Positions 35,426 to 42,910 of a stretch of DNA of 64,000 bases are shown here, piece after piece (the stretch's first letter is position 1; every line of letters starts with the position of its first letter). The position numbers were made by a program, and so were the translations under genes. The notes beneath the pieces are model-generated. The model searched no databases and had not been told where the DNA came from. It saw only the letters and a list, made by a program, of their open reading frames with translations. The DNA is from an uncultured Prevotellaceae bacterium. Lineage in GTDB: Bacteria; Bacteroidota; Bacteroidia; Bacteroidales; Bacteroidaceae. The stretch is taken from contig CAMJIA010000003.1 of the NCBI GenBank assembly GCA_946405695.1, positions 11,650 through 75,649 of the forward strand, read 5' to 3'.

Positions 35426-36991
35426 ATGGCAATCAAGAAAAGACCGGTATCTCCGCGCCAGAAGATGATTAACCTGATGTACGTCGTACTGATGGCGATG
35501 CTGGCATTGAACGTCTCTAACGAGGTGCTCAACGGTTTCTCTATTGTTGAGGAAAGCCTGAAACGCACCACAATGAATGCCACCAAGGAGAATCAGGCCA
35601 TATACGACGACTTTGCCGAACAGATGAAGAAGAACCCGCAGAAGGTTCAGCAGTGGTACGACAAGTCGCAACAGGTCAAGGAGATGAGCAATAAGCTCTA
35701 CAAGCTGGCCGAAGAACTGAAGGTAGCTATCGCCATTGAGGCCGACGGCAAAAATGGTGACCCTCGCAACCTGCGCAATAAGGAAGACCTGGAGGCAGCC
35801 AATCAAGTGATGCTGTCGCCCAGTCGTGGTCGCGGCAAGGAACTCTTCGACGCCATCAACAACTATCGCGCCAAGATGCTTACGATGGTCAACGACTATC
35901 ATCAGAAACAGATGATAGCCTCGAACCTGACGACCACCATCCCTAAGAGCGAGCAGACGCTGGGCAAGAACTGGCAGGAATATATGTTCGAATCGATGCC
36001 TGCCGCTGCTGCCGTTACCCTGCTGTCAAAACTGCAGAACGACGTGCGCTATGCAGAGGGTGAGGTGCTACACACACTGGTCAGCAACATCGACGTGAAG
36101 GATATCCGCGTGAATGCGCTCAACGCCTTTGTCATTCCTAACTCGCAGACCATCGTTCGTGGTGACAAGTTCTCAGCACATATCGTTATGGCTGCTGTCG
36201 ATACCACTCAGGTGCCACAGATATTCATTGGCGGCAAGGAGGTGAACCTGCCTGGTGGACTCTACGAGACCATCACTGGTCGCACGGGCGACTTCACACT
36301 GTCAGGACATATTCAGATGGTGAATGGTAACGGTGAGATCATCAAACGCGACTTCGAACAGAAATACACCGTTGTAGATCCCTCGGCAACAGTCTCTGCC
36401 GACCTGATGAATGTGCTCTATGCTGGTTATTCGAACCCGTTGAGCGTCAGCGTGCCTGGCGTACCCCTCAACAAGGTACAGGCTACGATGTCGGGTGGCA
36501 CCCTGCAGCCCGTAGGTCCTGGCAAGTATATCGCCCGTCCTACCGCCGTTGGTCAGAACGTCACCATCACCGTGACATCCACGAATACTGGACGAGCCCA
36601 GCAGATGGGACAGTTCACGTTCCGCGTACGCCGTCTGCCCGACCCCACACCATATATTGCCATGAAGGACGAGTCTGGCTCACCCATCCGCTACAAGGGT
36701 GGTGGCCTGTCCAAGGGCCAGCTGATGAGTGTTGACGGTATTGGTGCAGCTATTGACGACGGCATTCTCGACATCGCCTTCAAGGTACAATCTTTCGAGA
36801 CGGTATTCTTCGACAACATGGGTAATGCCGTACCAATGGTCAGCGAGGGTGCTAACTTCTCAGCCCGCCAGAAGGAGACCTTCCGCAAACTGGCACGCAA
36901 TCGTCGCTTCTACATCTCACGTGTCAACGCCATTGGTCCTGACGGCATACCTCGTAAGCTGAATGCATCAATGGAGGTCATTGTGAAGTAG
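35426..36991 (+). CDS. gldM: T9SS motor protein GldM/PorM
   Basis: A 521-residue inner-membrane-anchored protein with one N-terminal membrane helix (about 14-33, INLMYVVLMAMLALNV) and a long periplasmic part. The periplasmic part is helical near the membrane (GldM_N) and then a series of Ig-like domains (about 220-521). It dimerises and transmits motor rotation or energy from GldL to the GldK-GldN ring and outer-membrane translocon. The start ATGGCAATCAAGAAA fits the conserved opening MAIKKRPVSPRQKMIN of GldM. It is complete by length (family usually 510-520) and lies fourth in the T9SS operon. Confidence 0.94.
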   Translation: MAIKKRPVSPRQKMINLMYVVLMAMLALNVSNEVLNGFSIVEESLKRTTMNATKENQAIYDDFAEQMKKNPQKVQQWYDKSQQVKEMSNKLYKLAEELKVAIAIEADGKNGDPRNLRNKEDLEAANQVMLSPSRGRGKELFDAINNYRAKMLTMVNDYHQKQMIASNLTTTIPKSEQTLGKNWQEYMFESMPAAAAVTLLSKLQNDVRYAEGEVLHTLVSNIDVKDIRVNALNAFVIPNSQTIVRGDKFSAHIVMAAVDTTQVPQIFIGGKEVNLPGGLYETITGRTGDFTLSGHIQMVNGNGEIIKRDFEQKYTVVDPSATVSADLMNVLYAGYSNPLSVSVPGVPLNKVQATMSGGTLQPVGPGKYIARPTAVGQNVTITVTSTNTGRAQQMGQFTFRVRRLPDPTPYIAMKDESGSPIRYKGGGLSKGQLMSVDGIGAAIDDGILDIAFKVQSFETVFFDNMGNAVPMVSEGANFSARQKETFRKLARNRRFYISRVNAIGPDGIPRKLNASMEVIVK

Positions 36992-37004
36992 CGAGCTTTG
37001 CCCT

Positions 37005-37038
37005 AAATGATAAATGATAATTGATAATGATAATTATG
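37005..37038 (+). repeat. Heptamer tandem array abutting the gldN start codon
   Basis: Units AAATGAT (37005-37011, 37012-37018), AATTGAT (37019-37025), AATGAT (37026-37031) and AATTATG (37032-37038) run without gaps. The last three bases are the probable gldN ATG. It occupies the region where the ribosome binds. Confidence 0.7.
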
Positions 37039-38097
37039 AAAAGAGTATTGTTCTTATTGATGATAACGCTGATGGCTGGTACAGCTATCGCACAGCCCAA
37101 GGCACGTCGCACTCAGCAGACCCAGCAGAAAGCTGGTCAGAAGGCTGGTCAGAAGCAGGCACAGCAGAATCAGGGAATGTCCATGCGTGCCCGTCTCATG
37201 TTCCCCACAGCTATCGATATGCCAGAGGACGTGGTGTGGCGTCGCGACATCTACCGTGAGATAGACCTCAACAAGGATGCCAATGGTGGACTATACTATC
37301 CAGTAGAGCCAATGGATCGTGAGGTGAACCTGTTTACCTATATCTTCAAGCTGGCACTTAACAACTACATCCCCGTCTATGAATACCGTTTGGATGGTAA
37401 CGAGTCGTTTACAGACTCAGCAAAGGTAAAGATGAAGACCGTTCTGGACAACTACCACATCTTCTATGAAGAGAAGGATGGCAAGCTGCGTGTTGAGAAC
37501 AGCGACATCCCATCGGCAGAGGTCAAGCTGTACTACTTGAAGGAAAGTGCCTATTACGACCAGGCCAACTCTTCGTTCCACCGCAAGGTGCTCAGCCTCT
37601 GTCCCGTTATGCTGCGCGAGGATGACTTCGGTGGTGAGACCTCCAAATATCCGCTGTTCTGGGTGAAGTACTCCGATCTGGAGCCGTTCCTCAGTCGTCA
37701 GACCGTCATGACCAGCAATCTGAACAATGCTGCCACCATGTCTATGGACGACTATTTCACCATGAATCGCTACGAAGGTACCATCTATAAGACTAACAAC
37801 ATGTTGGGCAAGACACTGGCACAGCTCTGCGAAGGCGACACCACCAAGCTCTCTGCCGAACAGAAGCGCATCGAGGCCGAACTGAAGGCCTTCGAACAGA
37901 ACATCTTTGGCGATAAACAGCGCAGAGACTCGCTCGACTCCATTGCCAACGCCCCCAAGAATGCGAAGGCCGCCAAGAAAGCCAAGCGCAATACCACTGC
38001 TCGCAGCAATTCTACTGTTAAGAAGGCACGCACAAAGAGAAGTTCATCGTCGTCTTCAGGTACTGCACGCATGTCTGTTCGCAGAGAACGTCACTAA
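37036..38097 (+). CDS. gldN: T9SS ring protein GldN/PorN
   Basis: A 353-residue periplasmic T9SS component that pairs with GldK under the outer membrane. Signal peptide MKRVLFLLMITLMAGTAIAQ. The core has family-typical text: MPEDVVWRRDIYREIDL, NLFTYIFKLALNN and EDYFTMNRYEG-like sequence (here DDYFTMNRYEG). The start at 37036 gives a normal signal peptide; a TTG at 37021 in the same frame lies inside a tandem repeat and is less likely. The C terminus (about 308-353) is an extra Lys/Arg/Ser-rich tail (KKAKRN, KKARTKRSSSSSSG) not needed for the family fold. It ends the T9SS operon; the next gene has its own promoter. Confidence 0.92.
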   Translation: MKRVLFLLMITLMAGTAIAQPKARRTQQTQQKAGQKAGQKQAQQNQGMSMRARLMFPTAIDMPEDVVWRRDIYREIDLNKDANGGLYYPVEPMDREVNLFTYIFKLALNNYIPVYEYRLDGNESFTDSAKVKMKTVLDNYHIFYEEKDGKLRVENSDIPSAEVKLYYLKESAYYDQANSSFHRKVLSLCPVMLREDDFGGETSKYPLFWVKYSDLEPFLSRQTVMTSNLNNAATMSMDDYFTMNRYEGTIYKTNNMLGKTLAQLCEGDTTKLSAEQKRIEAELKAFEQNIFGDKQRRDSLDSIANAPKNAKAAKKAKRNTTARSNSTVKKARTKRSSSSSSGTARMSVRRERH

Positions 38098-38110
38098 TTT
38101 AAGGGAAATT

Positions 38111-38131
38111 GAAGAGTGAAGAGTGAAAAAT
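38111..38131 (+). repeat. GAAGAGT heptamer repeat after gldN
   Basis: GAAGAGT at 38111-38117 and 38118-38124, then a diverged unit at 38125-38131, just past the gldN stop. It belongs to the same length class as the other 7-bp arrays in the window. Confidence 0.6.
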
Positions 38132-38143
38132 CTCTGTTAAATG

Positions 38144-38174
38144 TTGGATATGTCAGAATAAATGCTTACTTTTG
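38144..38174 (+). promoter_or_regulatory. Promoter of the outer-membrane beta-barrel gene
   Basis: TTG at 38144-38146 and TACTTTTG at 38167-38174 with a 20-bp gap match the Bacteroidota consensus. The ATG at 38216 lies 41 bp downstream. Confidence 0.65.
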
Positions 38175-38215
38175 CCCACAGAAACAGTAAAACCATTTAT
38201 AAAAACCAATCAATT

Positions 38216-38830
38216 ATGAAAAAGATTTTCGCAGTAGTGCTGTTGGCCGTTGCCTTTGCAATGCCTTCAAAAGCACAGTTTAGCTGGGGTCTCCAGGCTG
38301 GTCTGAACATGTCAAACGTTTCTGTAAAAGATGCTGTTGACAATGCAGGTGAGGCAGTAAAGAGCCGCACAGGTTTCTTCGTAGGTCCGACCGTTAAGTT
38401 TACACTTCCTATTGTAGGCTTGGGCATTGACGCTTCTGCTCTCTACGATCAGCGTGAAGGTAAGGCTGGTGATGAGACTTACAAGGTACAGTCTCTCCAG
38501 ATTCCTATCAACGTACGTTATGGTTTCGGTCTGGGCAGCCTCGCTGAGGTATTCGCCTTTGCAGGTCCTCAGTTCGGTTTCAAACTTGGTGGTGATAGTG
38601 ATACCAGCATTGCTGGAACAAAGGTTTCTGAGTGGACGCTGAAGTCTTCTAACCTGAGTGCCAACATTGGTATTGGTGCTACCATTGCAGGTCATCTGCA
38701 GGCTAAGGTGAACTATAACATCGCCTTGGGTAAGACTGGTGAGTACAAAGCAAATGTGGGTGGTGTCATGAAGGAAATCTCTAGCGCTAAGTTCAACGCT
38801 TGGCAGGTTTCTGTCGCTTGGTTCTTCTAA
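38216..38830 (+). CDS. Outer-membrane beta-barrel protein (porin/PorT-like family)
   Basis: A 204-residue outer-membrane protein: signal peptide MKKIFAVVLLAVAFAMPSKAQ, then alternating beta strands. It starts FSWGLQAGLNMSN and ends in an aromatic C terminus, WQVSVAWFF, typical of BAM-dependent barrels. It fits the small OMP_b-brl_2 family that is abundant in Bacteroidota. The upstream open frame back to 38162 would precede the signal peptide and overlap the promoter, so the ATG at 38216 is used. It follows the T9SS operon but has its own promoter and terminator. A T9SS role is possible but not shown. Confidence 0.82.
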   Translation: MKKIFAVVLLAVAFAMPSKAQFSWGLQAGLNMSNVSVKDAVDNAGEAVKSRTGFFVGPTVKFTLPIVGLGIDASALYDQREGKAGDETYKVQSLQIPINVRYGFGLGSLAEVFAFAGPQFGFKLGGDSDTSIAGTKVSEWTLKSSNLSANIGIGATIAGHLQAKVNYNIALGKTGEYKANVGGVMKEISSAKFNAWQVSVAWFF

Positions 38831-38855
38831 GCCACTAATAGGAGATATACATCAT

Positions 38856-38897
38856 AAGAAAGGGAACGTACTTCATTGACGTTCCCTTTCTTTGTTT
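38856..38897 (+). terminator. Intrinsic terminator after the beta-barrel gene
   Basis: Arms 38856-38869 and 38879-38892 (14 bp) are perfectly complementary around a 9-nt loop, followed by TTGTTTTT. Confidence 0.8.
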
Positions 38898-38908
38898 TTA
38901 TTGGTATT

Positions 38909-40609
38909 TTATTTCACCAATATCTTTTTGTTGTTCCTGATATATAAGCCTTTCTGGCTGGGCTGACCTTGCAGACGGATGCCATCGATGGTGTGGTAGA
39001 TGCCATCGCGCTGGTTGGCTTTCAGCTGTTGGACACCACTGATGTTACCACCTTCGTAGCTGTACCATGTAATCTGTTCAGGCTGGGGATTGCTGGGGTC
39101 GACATAGTTTTGGTACAATGGATACCAGTTCTTGGCTTTGGCTGCAGCTGCCTGTTCAGGCGTCATGTAGTTTCCTTCTTTACCGCTGATAGCATCATAG
39201 AACCAGAGATCAGTCTCATACTCTCTAGGCAATAGTTTGTTGATAAGTGCATCAATGGCGGTATCCCTTAGCTTGTTGTTATAAACGCTCAGTGTGCCAA
39301 GCTCGTATCTGAAGTCAGGATAGTCGTCTGGATAGATGATGGGGTTAAGGAGCAGGCTTGTCAGTTGGTTGTTCTGACACTCCAGCGTCATCAGCTGTCC
39401 GCAGCCTCTCAAGTCGAGTTCGCTGAGCTTGTTGTTCTGACAATCCAGCGTAGCTATCTTGCATCCAGAGGATGGCATCTTCAGTGTGGTCAGTTGGCAG
39501 TTGTCTATCTTCACGCGGTCAAGCTGCAGGCATCCCGACAGGTTCAATGATGTTAGTTTCGTGTCGGCACAGTCGATTTCTCCTATATTAGGGCAGTTCG
39601 TTAAATCGAGCTCGCTGAGTGGAGTGCCCCAACCAACAAGTAAGCTCAATTCCTGGCATGCAGAGAGGTCGACGTTAGCCACCTGTGTATTACTGAAGTT
39701 AATCGTGCGAAGATGAGAGCTACCAGAAATATTCAGCGTTGTAAGCTGTGGGTTGTCATGACAGTCAATAGTGTGTACCAGACTGTTGGGGAGAATAATC
39801 TCCTGCAGTTTACCCCCTGTACATGCCAGCACGGTGATGCCGCCATTGTGGGAGAGGTCGAGACGTGTCATGTTGGTTCTGTCACAGAGGTACTCAGCCA
39901 GTTTCTCACATGTCGACACATCAATGCTTTCTACTGGTGTGTCCCAACAGCGGAAGTAACACAGATCCGTGCACCCCGTGACGTTGATGGATGTCAGGTT
40001 AGGACATCCAAAGCAGTTGAACTGATACAGGTCCTTGCAGTTCGACACATCAATGCTCGACAGCTTGGTGCCGTCGCAGCGCAGGTCATACAGCTTCTTA
40101 CAGTTCGAGATGTCCATCCTCTCCAAGTCCGGACAGTCCCATACGAACAGGTCGGTGAGAAGCGGATTGTTTCTGAGGTCCAACGATTTGATGTGAGAAC
40201 CGACACAGGTGAACTTCTTCAGATTGGGGACGGGTGACAAATCAATGGATGTCATTTGGCATTCGCCCCACCAGCCTACCAGCAATACCTCCAGTTGAGG
40301 ACATTCTGTCAGGTCTACGTTATCGATGGTCCATACCATATACAAACTAGTCAACTTCGGAAAGTACTTGATACCCTTCACACTCTTTACGGTCCAGCTA
40401 TCAGAGTTGACTACTTCAAAGTGGTCTATTCCGTCGATTTCTGCATCGGTGATGATGCCGTCCTCTCCAAAAGTCATGTGCCTCATCCATTCCCGAAATC
40501 CTGGGTCAGGGAAGTGTGCTTCGTCAATGGGAATATCAGCCCATGCGGTAGTTATCGACAGGCAGGTAATGATGCCCGCCAGAAACATTTTGAGTCTACT
40601 TGTTTTCAT
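38909..40609 (-). CDS. Secreted leucine-rich-repeat protein with T9SS sorting tail
   Basis: A 566-residue exported protein. The signal peptide (MKTSRLKMFLAGIITCLSITTAWA) defines the start at 40609; an in-frame ATG at 40663 precedes it and is less likely. After an N-terminal cap (IPIDEAHFPDPGFREWM) come about 15 leucine-rich repeats of about 21 residues of the form L.SIDVS.C..L..L.C. Many carry Cys at two fixed positions. The C terminus, ending GLYIRNNKKILVK, closely resembles the tails of the giant and CotH proteins, marking it as a probable T9SS substrate attached at the cell surface. Such LRR proteins mediate protein or glycan contacts. Partner unknown. Confidence 0.82.
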   Translation of the reverse strand: MKTSRLKMFLAGIITCLSITTAWADIPIDEAHFPDPGFREWMRHMTFGEDGIITDAEIDGIDHFEVVNSDSWTVKSVKGIKYFPKLTSLYMVWTIDNVDLTECPQLEVLLVGWWGECQMTSIDLSPVPNLKKFTCVGSHIKSLDLRNNPLLTDLFVWDCPDLERMDISNCKKLYDLRCDGTKLSSIDVSNCKDLYQFNCFGCPNLTSINVTGCTDLCYFRCWDTPVESIDVSTCEKLAEYLCDRTNMTRLDLSHNGGITVLACTGGKLQEIILPNSLVHTIDCHDNPQLTTLNISGSSHLRTINFSNTQVANVDLSACQELSLLVGWGTPLSELDLTNCPNIGEIDCADTKLTSLNLSGCLQLDRVKIDNCQLTTLKMPSSGCKIATLDCQNNKLSELDLRGCGQLMTLECQNNQLTSLLLNPIIYPDDYPDFRYELGTLSVYNNKLRDTAIDALINKLLPREYETDLWFYDAISGKEGNYMTPEQAAAAKAKNWYPLYQNYVDPSNPQPEQITWYSYEGGNISGVQQLKANQRDGIYHTIDGIRLQGQPSQKGLYIRNNKKILVK

Positions 40610-40638
40610 AAGCCATTTGTTTTGTAGTGATACTGCTG

Positions 40639-40669
40639 CAAAGATATGCACTAATATCCACATTTACAA
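40639..40669 (-). promoter_or_regulatory. Promoter of the LRR protein gene
   Basis: The plus strand CAAAGATA (40639-40646) gives TATCTTTG on the minus strand, with TTG (plus CAA 40667-40669) 20 bp further upstream. The predicted leader is about 24 nt to the ATG at 40609, supporting that start. Confidence 0.65.
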
Positions 40670-40736
40670 GTTTTTCACCATTTATTTGTGCAGTTGTTCA
40701 AGAATTTGTTTCGGATCCTGGCTCTGATGTCGCCTG

Positions 40737-40775
40737 AAAAAAAAGTGGGATTTTTTGCAAAAAACCTCCACTTTT
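40737..40775 (-). terminator. Terminator of the minus-strand lipoprotein gene
   Basis: Arms 40768-40775 and 40741-40748 (AAAAGTGG / CCACTTTT) plus an inner A6/T6 stem form a hairpin. On the minus strand it runs directly into eight T residues (40744-40737). It lies 48 bp past the stop at 40823. Confidence 0.65.
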
Positions 40776-40822
40776 ATTTAGAAATATCTCCTTTATTTAC
40801 TAACAAGTTATTCTTACAGTAT

Positions 40823-42223
40823 CTACTGCTTCGTCATATAATAAGCTGAATAGTAATTCCCATATTCATATTCGATGATGGACTGTGTGTCATTGACATA
40901 TATGATTTTCAGATTGTCGCTATAGTTCTTACCGTCTTCCACCCAGTAGGTAGTTATGGTGGGCCACTTACTATCAGAATACGAGAAAGTACCTTCCTGT
41001 GCTTTCTCCCATGATCCGGACCCGATGTTCCACGTCTGGAAGGTATCGTTGTTATTAAGCTGTATCCGTATTTGAGCACTCTTTTCGTCCCATGTACTTA
41101 GGCATTTCTCATGAGCATCGTCATACAAGGCAAATATCGAACGTGTCGACTGCCACAAGCCAATCATTTTCTCCTTGGTAACCTCCACCCGTACGAAAGT
41201 GATATTGCCAACTTTGACCTCGTCCCCATTGACGGTAATGCTAACCTTGTCGTTGCCGTCCACGACACCATCGCCATTGACGTCTGCTCCCTCGATGGTC
41301 ATCTGATTGCCACTGATAGAAAAACGGCCATCTATCACCTTTTTCTTCTTCCCGTAGGTGATGACAAACTCCTCAATCTCATTACCATCGACCTCTGCCA
41401 TGAAATACTCCTTCATCTCAGGATTCTTCTCCACATAAATGCCATTCTGCAATGTCGGAGTTTTCCGCAGGTCCTCTATCTTCTGGCGAATCTCATCAGT
41501 CATGAGCTGGAAAGTTATCGTCTGTTCCGTACCTTGGTATGTGGAGAGAATGTTCAAGACACCATCCTTGATATTAAACTTAAGCTGTTGTTTCGAGTCG
41601 TCATCATTCGTGAGAGTCATTAGACCACCTCGCGTCCAAGTAAACGAAACGCCCGGACTGGTGTTATAAGTAGTATAGGTGACTGTCGATCCCTTACCGG
41701 AAGATTCAAACTTGATAACTTCATAATCGTTATAATAGTCATTATAGATGTACCATTCGTTAACAACCTGTTTTTGCAAGTTATCAAAATAGTTCTCCAT
41801 CGTGTTGATGCTGCTCTGCACAGAGGTAGTCACCTTCTTAAGTTGAAAATTGCCCATAGTTTCATCGTTCATGTGCATCACGTCATCGATTATCGTTGCT
41901 GTAGCCGATTCACCTCCTATGGTGAGACTGATGGCGTTGCCATTTTTCGAATACGTACCAGTACCTTGAGTCTTGTAATAAATGTTGCCGTAGATTTCAT
42001 ACATATGAAGCGTTACGGAGCTAGTATTTGCAAAGTCCCACACTAAAAAATAATTGCCAGACTGCGTGTACCAAGCACCCACACCGGAGTTTCCGCTTGG
42101 CTTGTTGCCGCCACCGCCTTCATTTCCTCCGGAGGAAGTATCGTCACCACCGCATGCCATAGTACACAACACCACCACTAAGGCCAGCATGATTTTTCCA
42201 GCTATACCAGTAATCGTCTTCAT
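40823..42223 (-). CDS. Hypothetical lipoprotein with lipocalin-like beta domains and a Ca-binding-type loop
   Basis: A 466-residue predicted lipoprotein: lipobox CTMAC (Cys about residue 24), then a Gly/Asp/Asn-rich spacer. Three beta-rich segments follow that open like small lipocalin-type domains (VGAWYTQSGNYFLVWDF; VNEWYIYNDYYNDYEVIKF; IGLWQSTRSIFALYDD). Between the second and third lies a DVNGDGVVDGNDK loop (about residues 308-320), an EF-hand/dockerin-type calcium ligand pattern, present once only. I recognise no enzyme motif. It has its own promoter and terminator and appears monocistronic. A role in ligand binding at the cell surface is conceivable but unproven. Confidence 0.65.
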   Translation of the reverse strand: MKTITGIAGKIMLALVVVLCTMACGGDDTSSGGNEGGGGNKPSGNSGVGAWYTQSGNYFLVWDFANTSSVTLHMYEIYGNIYYKTQGTGTYSKNGNAISLTIGGESATATIIDDVMHMNDETMGNFQLKKVTTSVQSSINTMENYFDNLQKQVVNEWYIYNDYYNDYEVIKFESSGKGSTVTYTTYNTSPGVSFTWTRGGLMTLTNDDDSKQQLKFNIKDGVLNILSTYQGTEQTITFQLMTDEIRQKIEDLRKTPTLQNGIYVEKNPEMKEYFMAEVDGNEIEEFVITYGKKKKVIDGRFSISGNQMTIEGADVNGDGVVDGNDKVSITVNGDEVKVGNITFVRVEVTKEKMIGLWQSTRSIFALYDDAHEKCLSTWDEKSAQIRIQLNNNDTFQTWNIGSGSWEKAQEGTFSYSDSKWPTITTYWVEDGKNYSDNLKIIYVNDTQSIIEYEYGNYYSAYYMTKQ

Positions 42224-42255
42224 ATTCTTAGGTTTTAAATAAGTTCCTTAGGCTG

Positions 42256-42263
42256 CAAATATA
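42256..42263 (-). promoter_or_regulatory. -7 promoter element of the lipocalin-like lipoprotein gene
   Basis: The plus strand CAAATATA gives TATATTTG on the minus strand, 32 bp upstream of the ATG at 42223. Confidence 0.55.
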
Positions 42264-42420
42264 CGAATAAAAATTGATATTCCAACTTTTTTTCGAATAA
42301 TTTTTTGTTTCGGGGACTGGTACTTTGTCAACTCCACCAAGTGCTGGTGATGCAGCTGCGGTATCGCTCAATAACCTAACTACTTGCGGAACAAATGGTT
42401 TTTCTATACTAAGAATTTTA

Positions 42421-42494
42421 TATCCCACGGCGTGGGACATATGTTTCACGTCGTGGGACGTATGTTTCAGGACGTGGAACATACATCCCACGCC
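42421..42494. repeat. 21-bp tandem repeat with internal inverted symmetry
   Basis: Three 21-bp units (42432-42452, 42453-42473, 42474-42494) start GTGG(G/A)AC and share the centre TATGTTTCA in diverged form. A TCCCAC half-site before unit 1 pairs with GTGGGA (42423-42437). No spacers of constant length exist, so this is not a CRISPR. The flanking gap 42264-42420 shows no gene. Confidence 0.75.
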
Positions 42495-42553
42495 CTGAAA
42501 TACAACTTTGTTCAGGAACAAAGCGTTGAATAGTAACTAAGAAAAACTATTTT

Positions 42554-42597
42554 CCTAGGCAGGACGCAAATTTTTCCTAGGCAGGAAACAAATTTTC
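42554..42597. repeat. Intergenic GGCAGG-type repeat, copy B (two 22-bp units)
   Basis: Units 42554-42575 and 42576-42597 both begin CCTAGGCAGGA and end CAAATTTT. The same 10-mer occurs at 14942-14951 in another intergenic region, together with a nearby AAAAATCAGC string, so this is a dispersed family. Confidence 0.7.
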
Positions 42598-42611
42598 TAT
42601 TGCGAGGAAAG

Positions 42612-42652
42612 AAAAAATCAGCAACCTGCGAATACTCGTAAGTTGCTGATTT
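42612..42652 (-). terminator. Terminator downstream of the tRNA
   Basis: Arms 42615-42625 and 42642-42652 (AAATCAGCAAC / GTTGCTGATTT) are perfect. On the minus strand the hairpin ends in TTTTTTC. It starts 8 bp from the tRNA 3' end. Confidence 0.75.
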
Positions 42653-42659
42653 CTTGTTG

Positions 42660-42733
42660 TGGACCAGCCAGGGCTTGAACCTGGGACCTCCAGATTATGA
42701 GTCTGTTGCTCTAACCAACTGAGCTACAAGTCC
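42660..42733 (-). tRNA. tRNA with anticodon CAU (elongator Met, or Ile2)
   Basis: The minus strand starts GGACTTGTAGCTCAG and folds as a full cloverleaf. D arm GCTC...GAGC, anticodon loop CTCATAA (anticodon CAT), and T arm CCAGG-TTCAAGC-CCTGG are readable. The 3' CCA is not encoded. The acceptor stem has a T-G wobble at pair 5 and a T-T mismatch at pair 6. CAU anticodons serve Met or, when lysidine-modified, Ile(AUA). Similarity to elongator tRNA-Met (GTAGCTCAGTTGGTTAGAGC) favours Met. Confidence 0.92.
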
Positions 42734-42756
42734 GGTGCTATTTTGTTAAGCGGGTG

Positions 42757-42764
42757 CAAAATTA
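42757..42764 (-). promoter_or_regulatory. -7 promoter element of the tRNA gene
   Basis: The plus strand CAAAATTA gives TAATTTTG on the minus strand, 23 bp upstream of the mature tRNA 5' end. Confidence 0.5.
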
Positions 42765-42870
42765 CGAAGATTTATGGAAATAACCAAATTATTTTGCAAA
42801 AAACTTTGTACCTCTGACCCTTGGTCAAGGTACTTTCGTTCGAAAAAGCCAAAGAAAAAACTGTTTTTCT

Positions 42871-42901
42871 TTTGCTTTTTGCTCACTTAATCGTACCTTT
42901 G
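42871..42901 (+). promoter_or_regulatory. Promoter of the calcium ATPase gene
   Basis: TTTG at 42871-42874 and TACCTTTG at 42894-42901 with a 19-bp gap are an exact consensus match. The ATG at 42911 follows after only 9 nt, so the mRNA leader should be about 4 nt. Confidence 0.75.
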
Positions 42902-42910
42902 CACCCAATT

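Noticed and set aside
42432..42494. Possible CRISPR array
   Set aside because: The units are contiguous 21-mers without spacers and diverge from each other; no cas genes are nearby.
42228..42521. 97-codon minus-strand frame over the 21-bp repeats
   Set aside because: Built mostly from the tandem repeats and overlapping the promoter of the lipocalin-like gene; no domain.
42821..42910. Upstream extension of the calcium ATPase from a TTG codon
   Set aside because: It contains the consensus promoter TTTG-19-TACCTTTG; the family N terminus starts at 42911.
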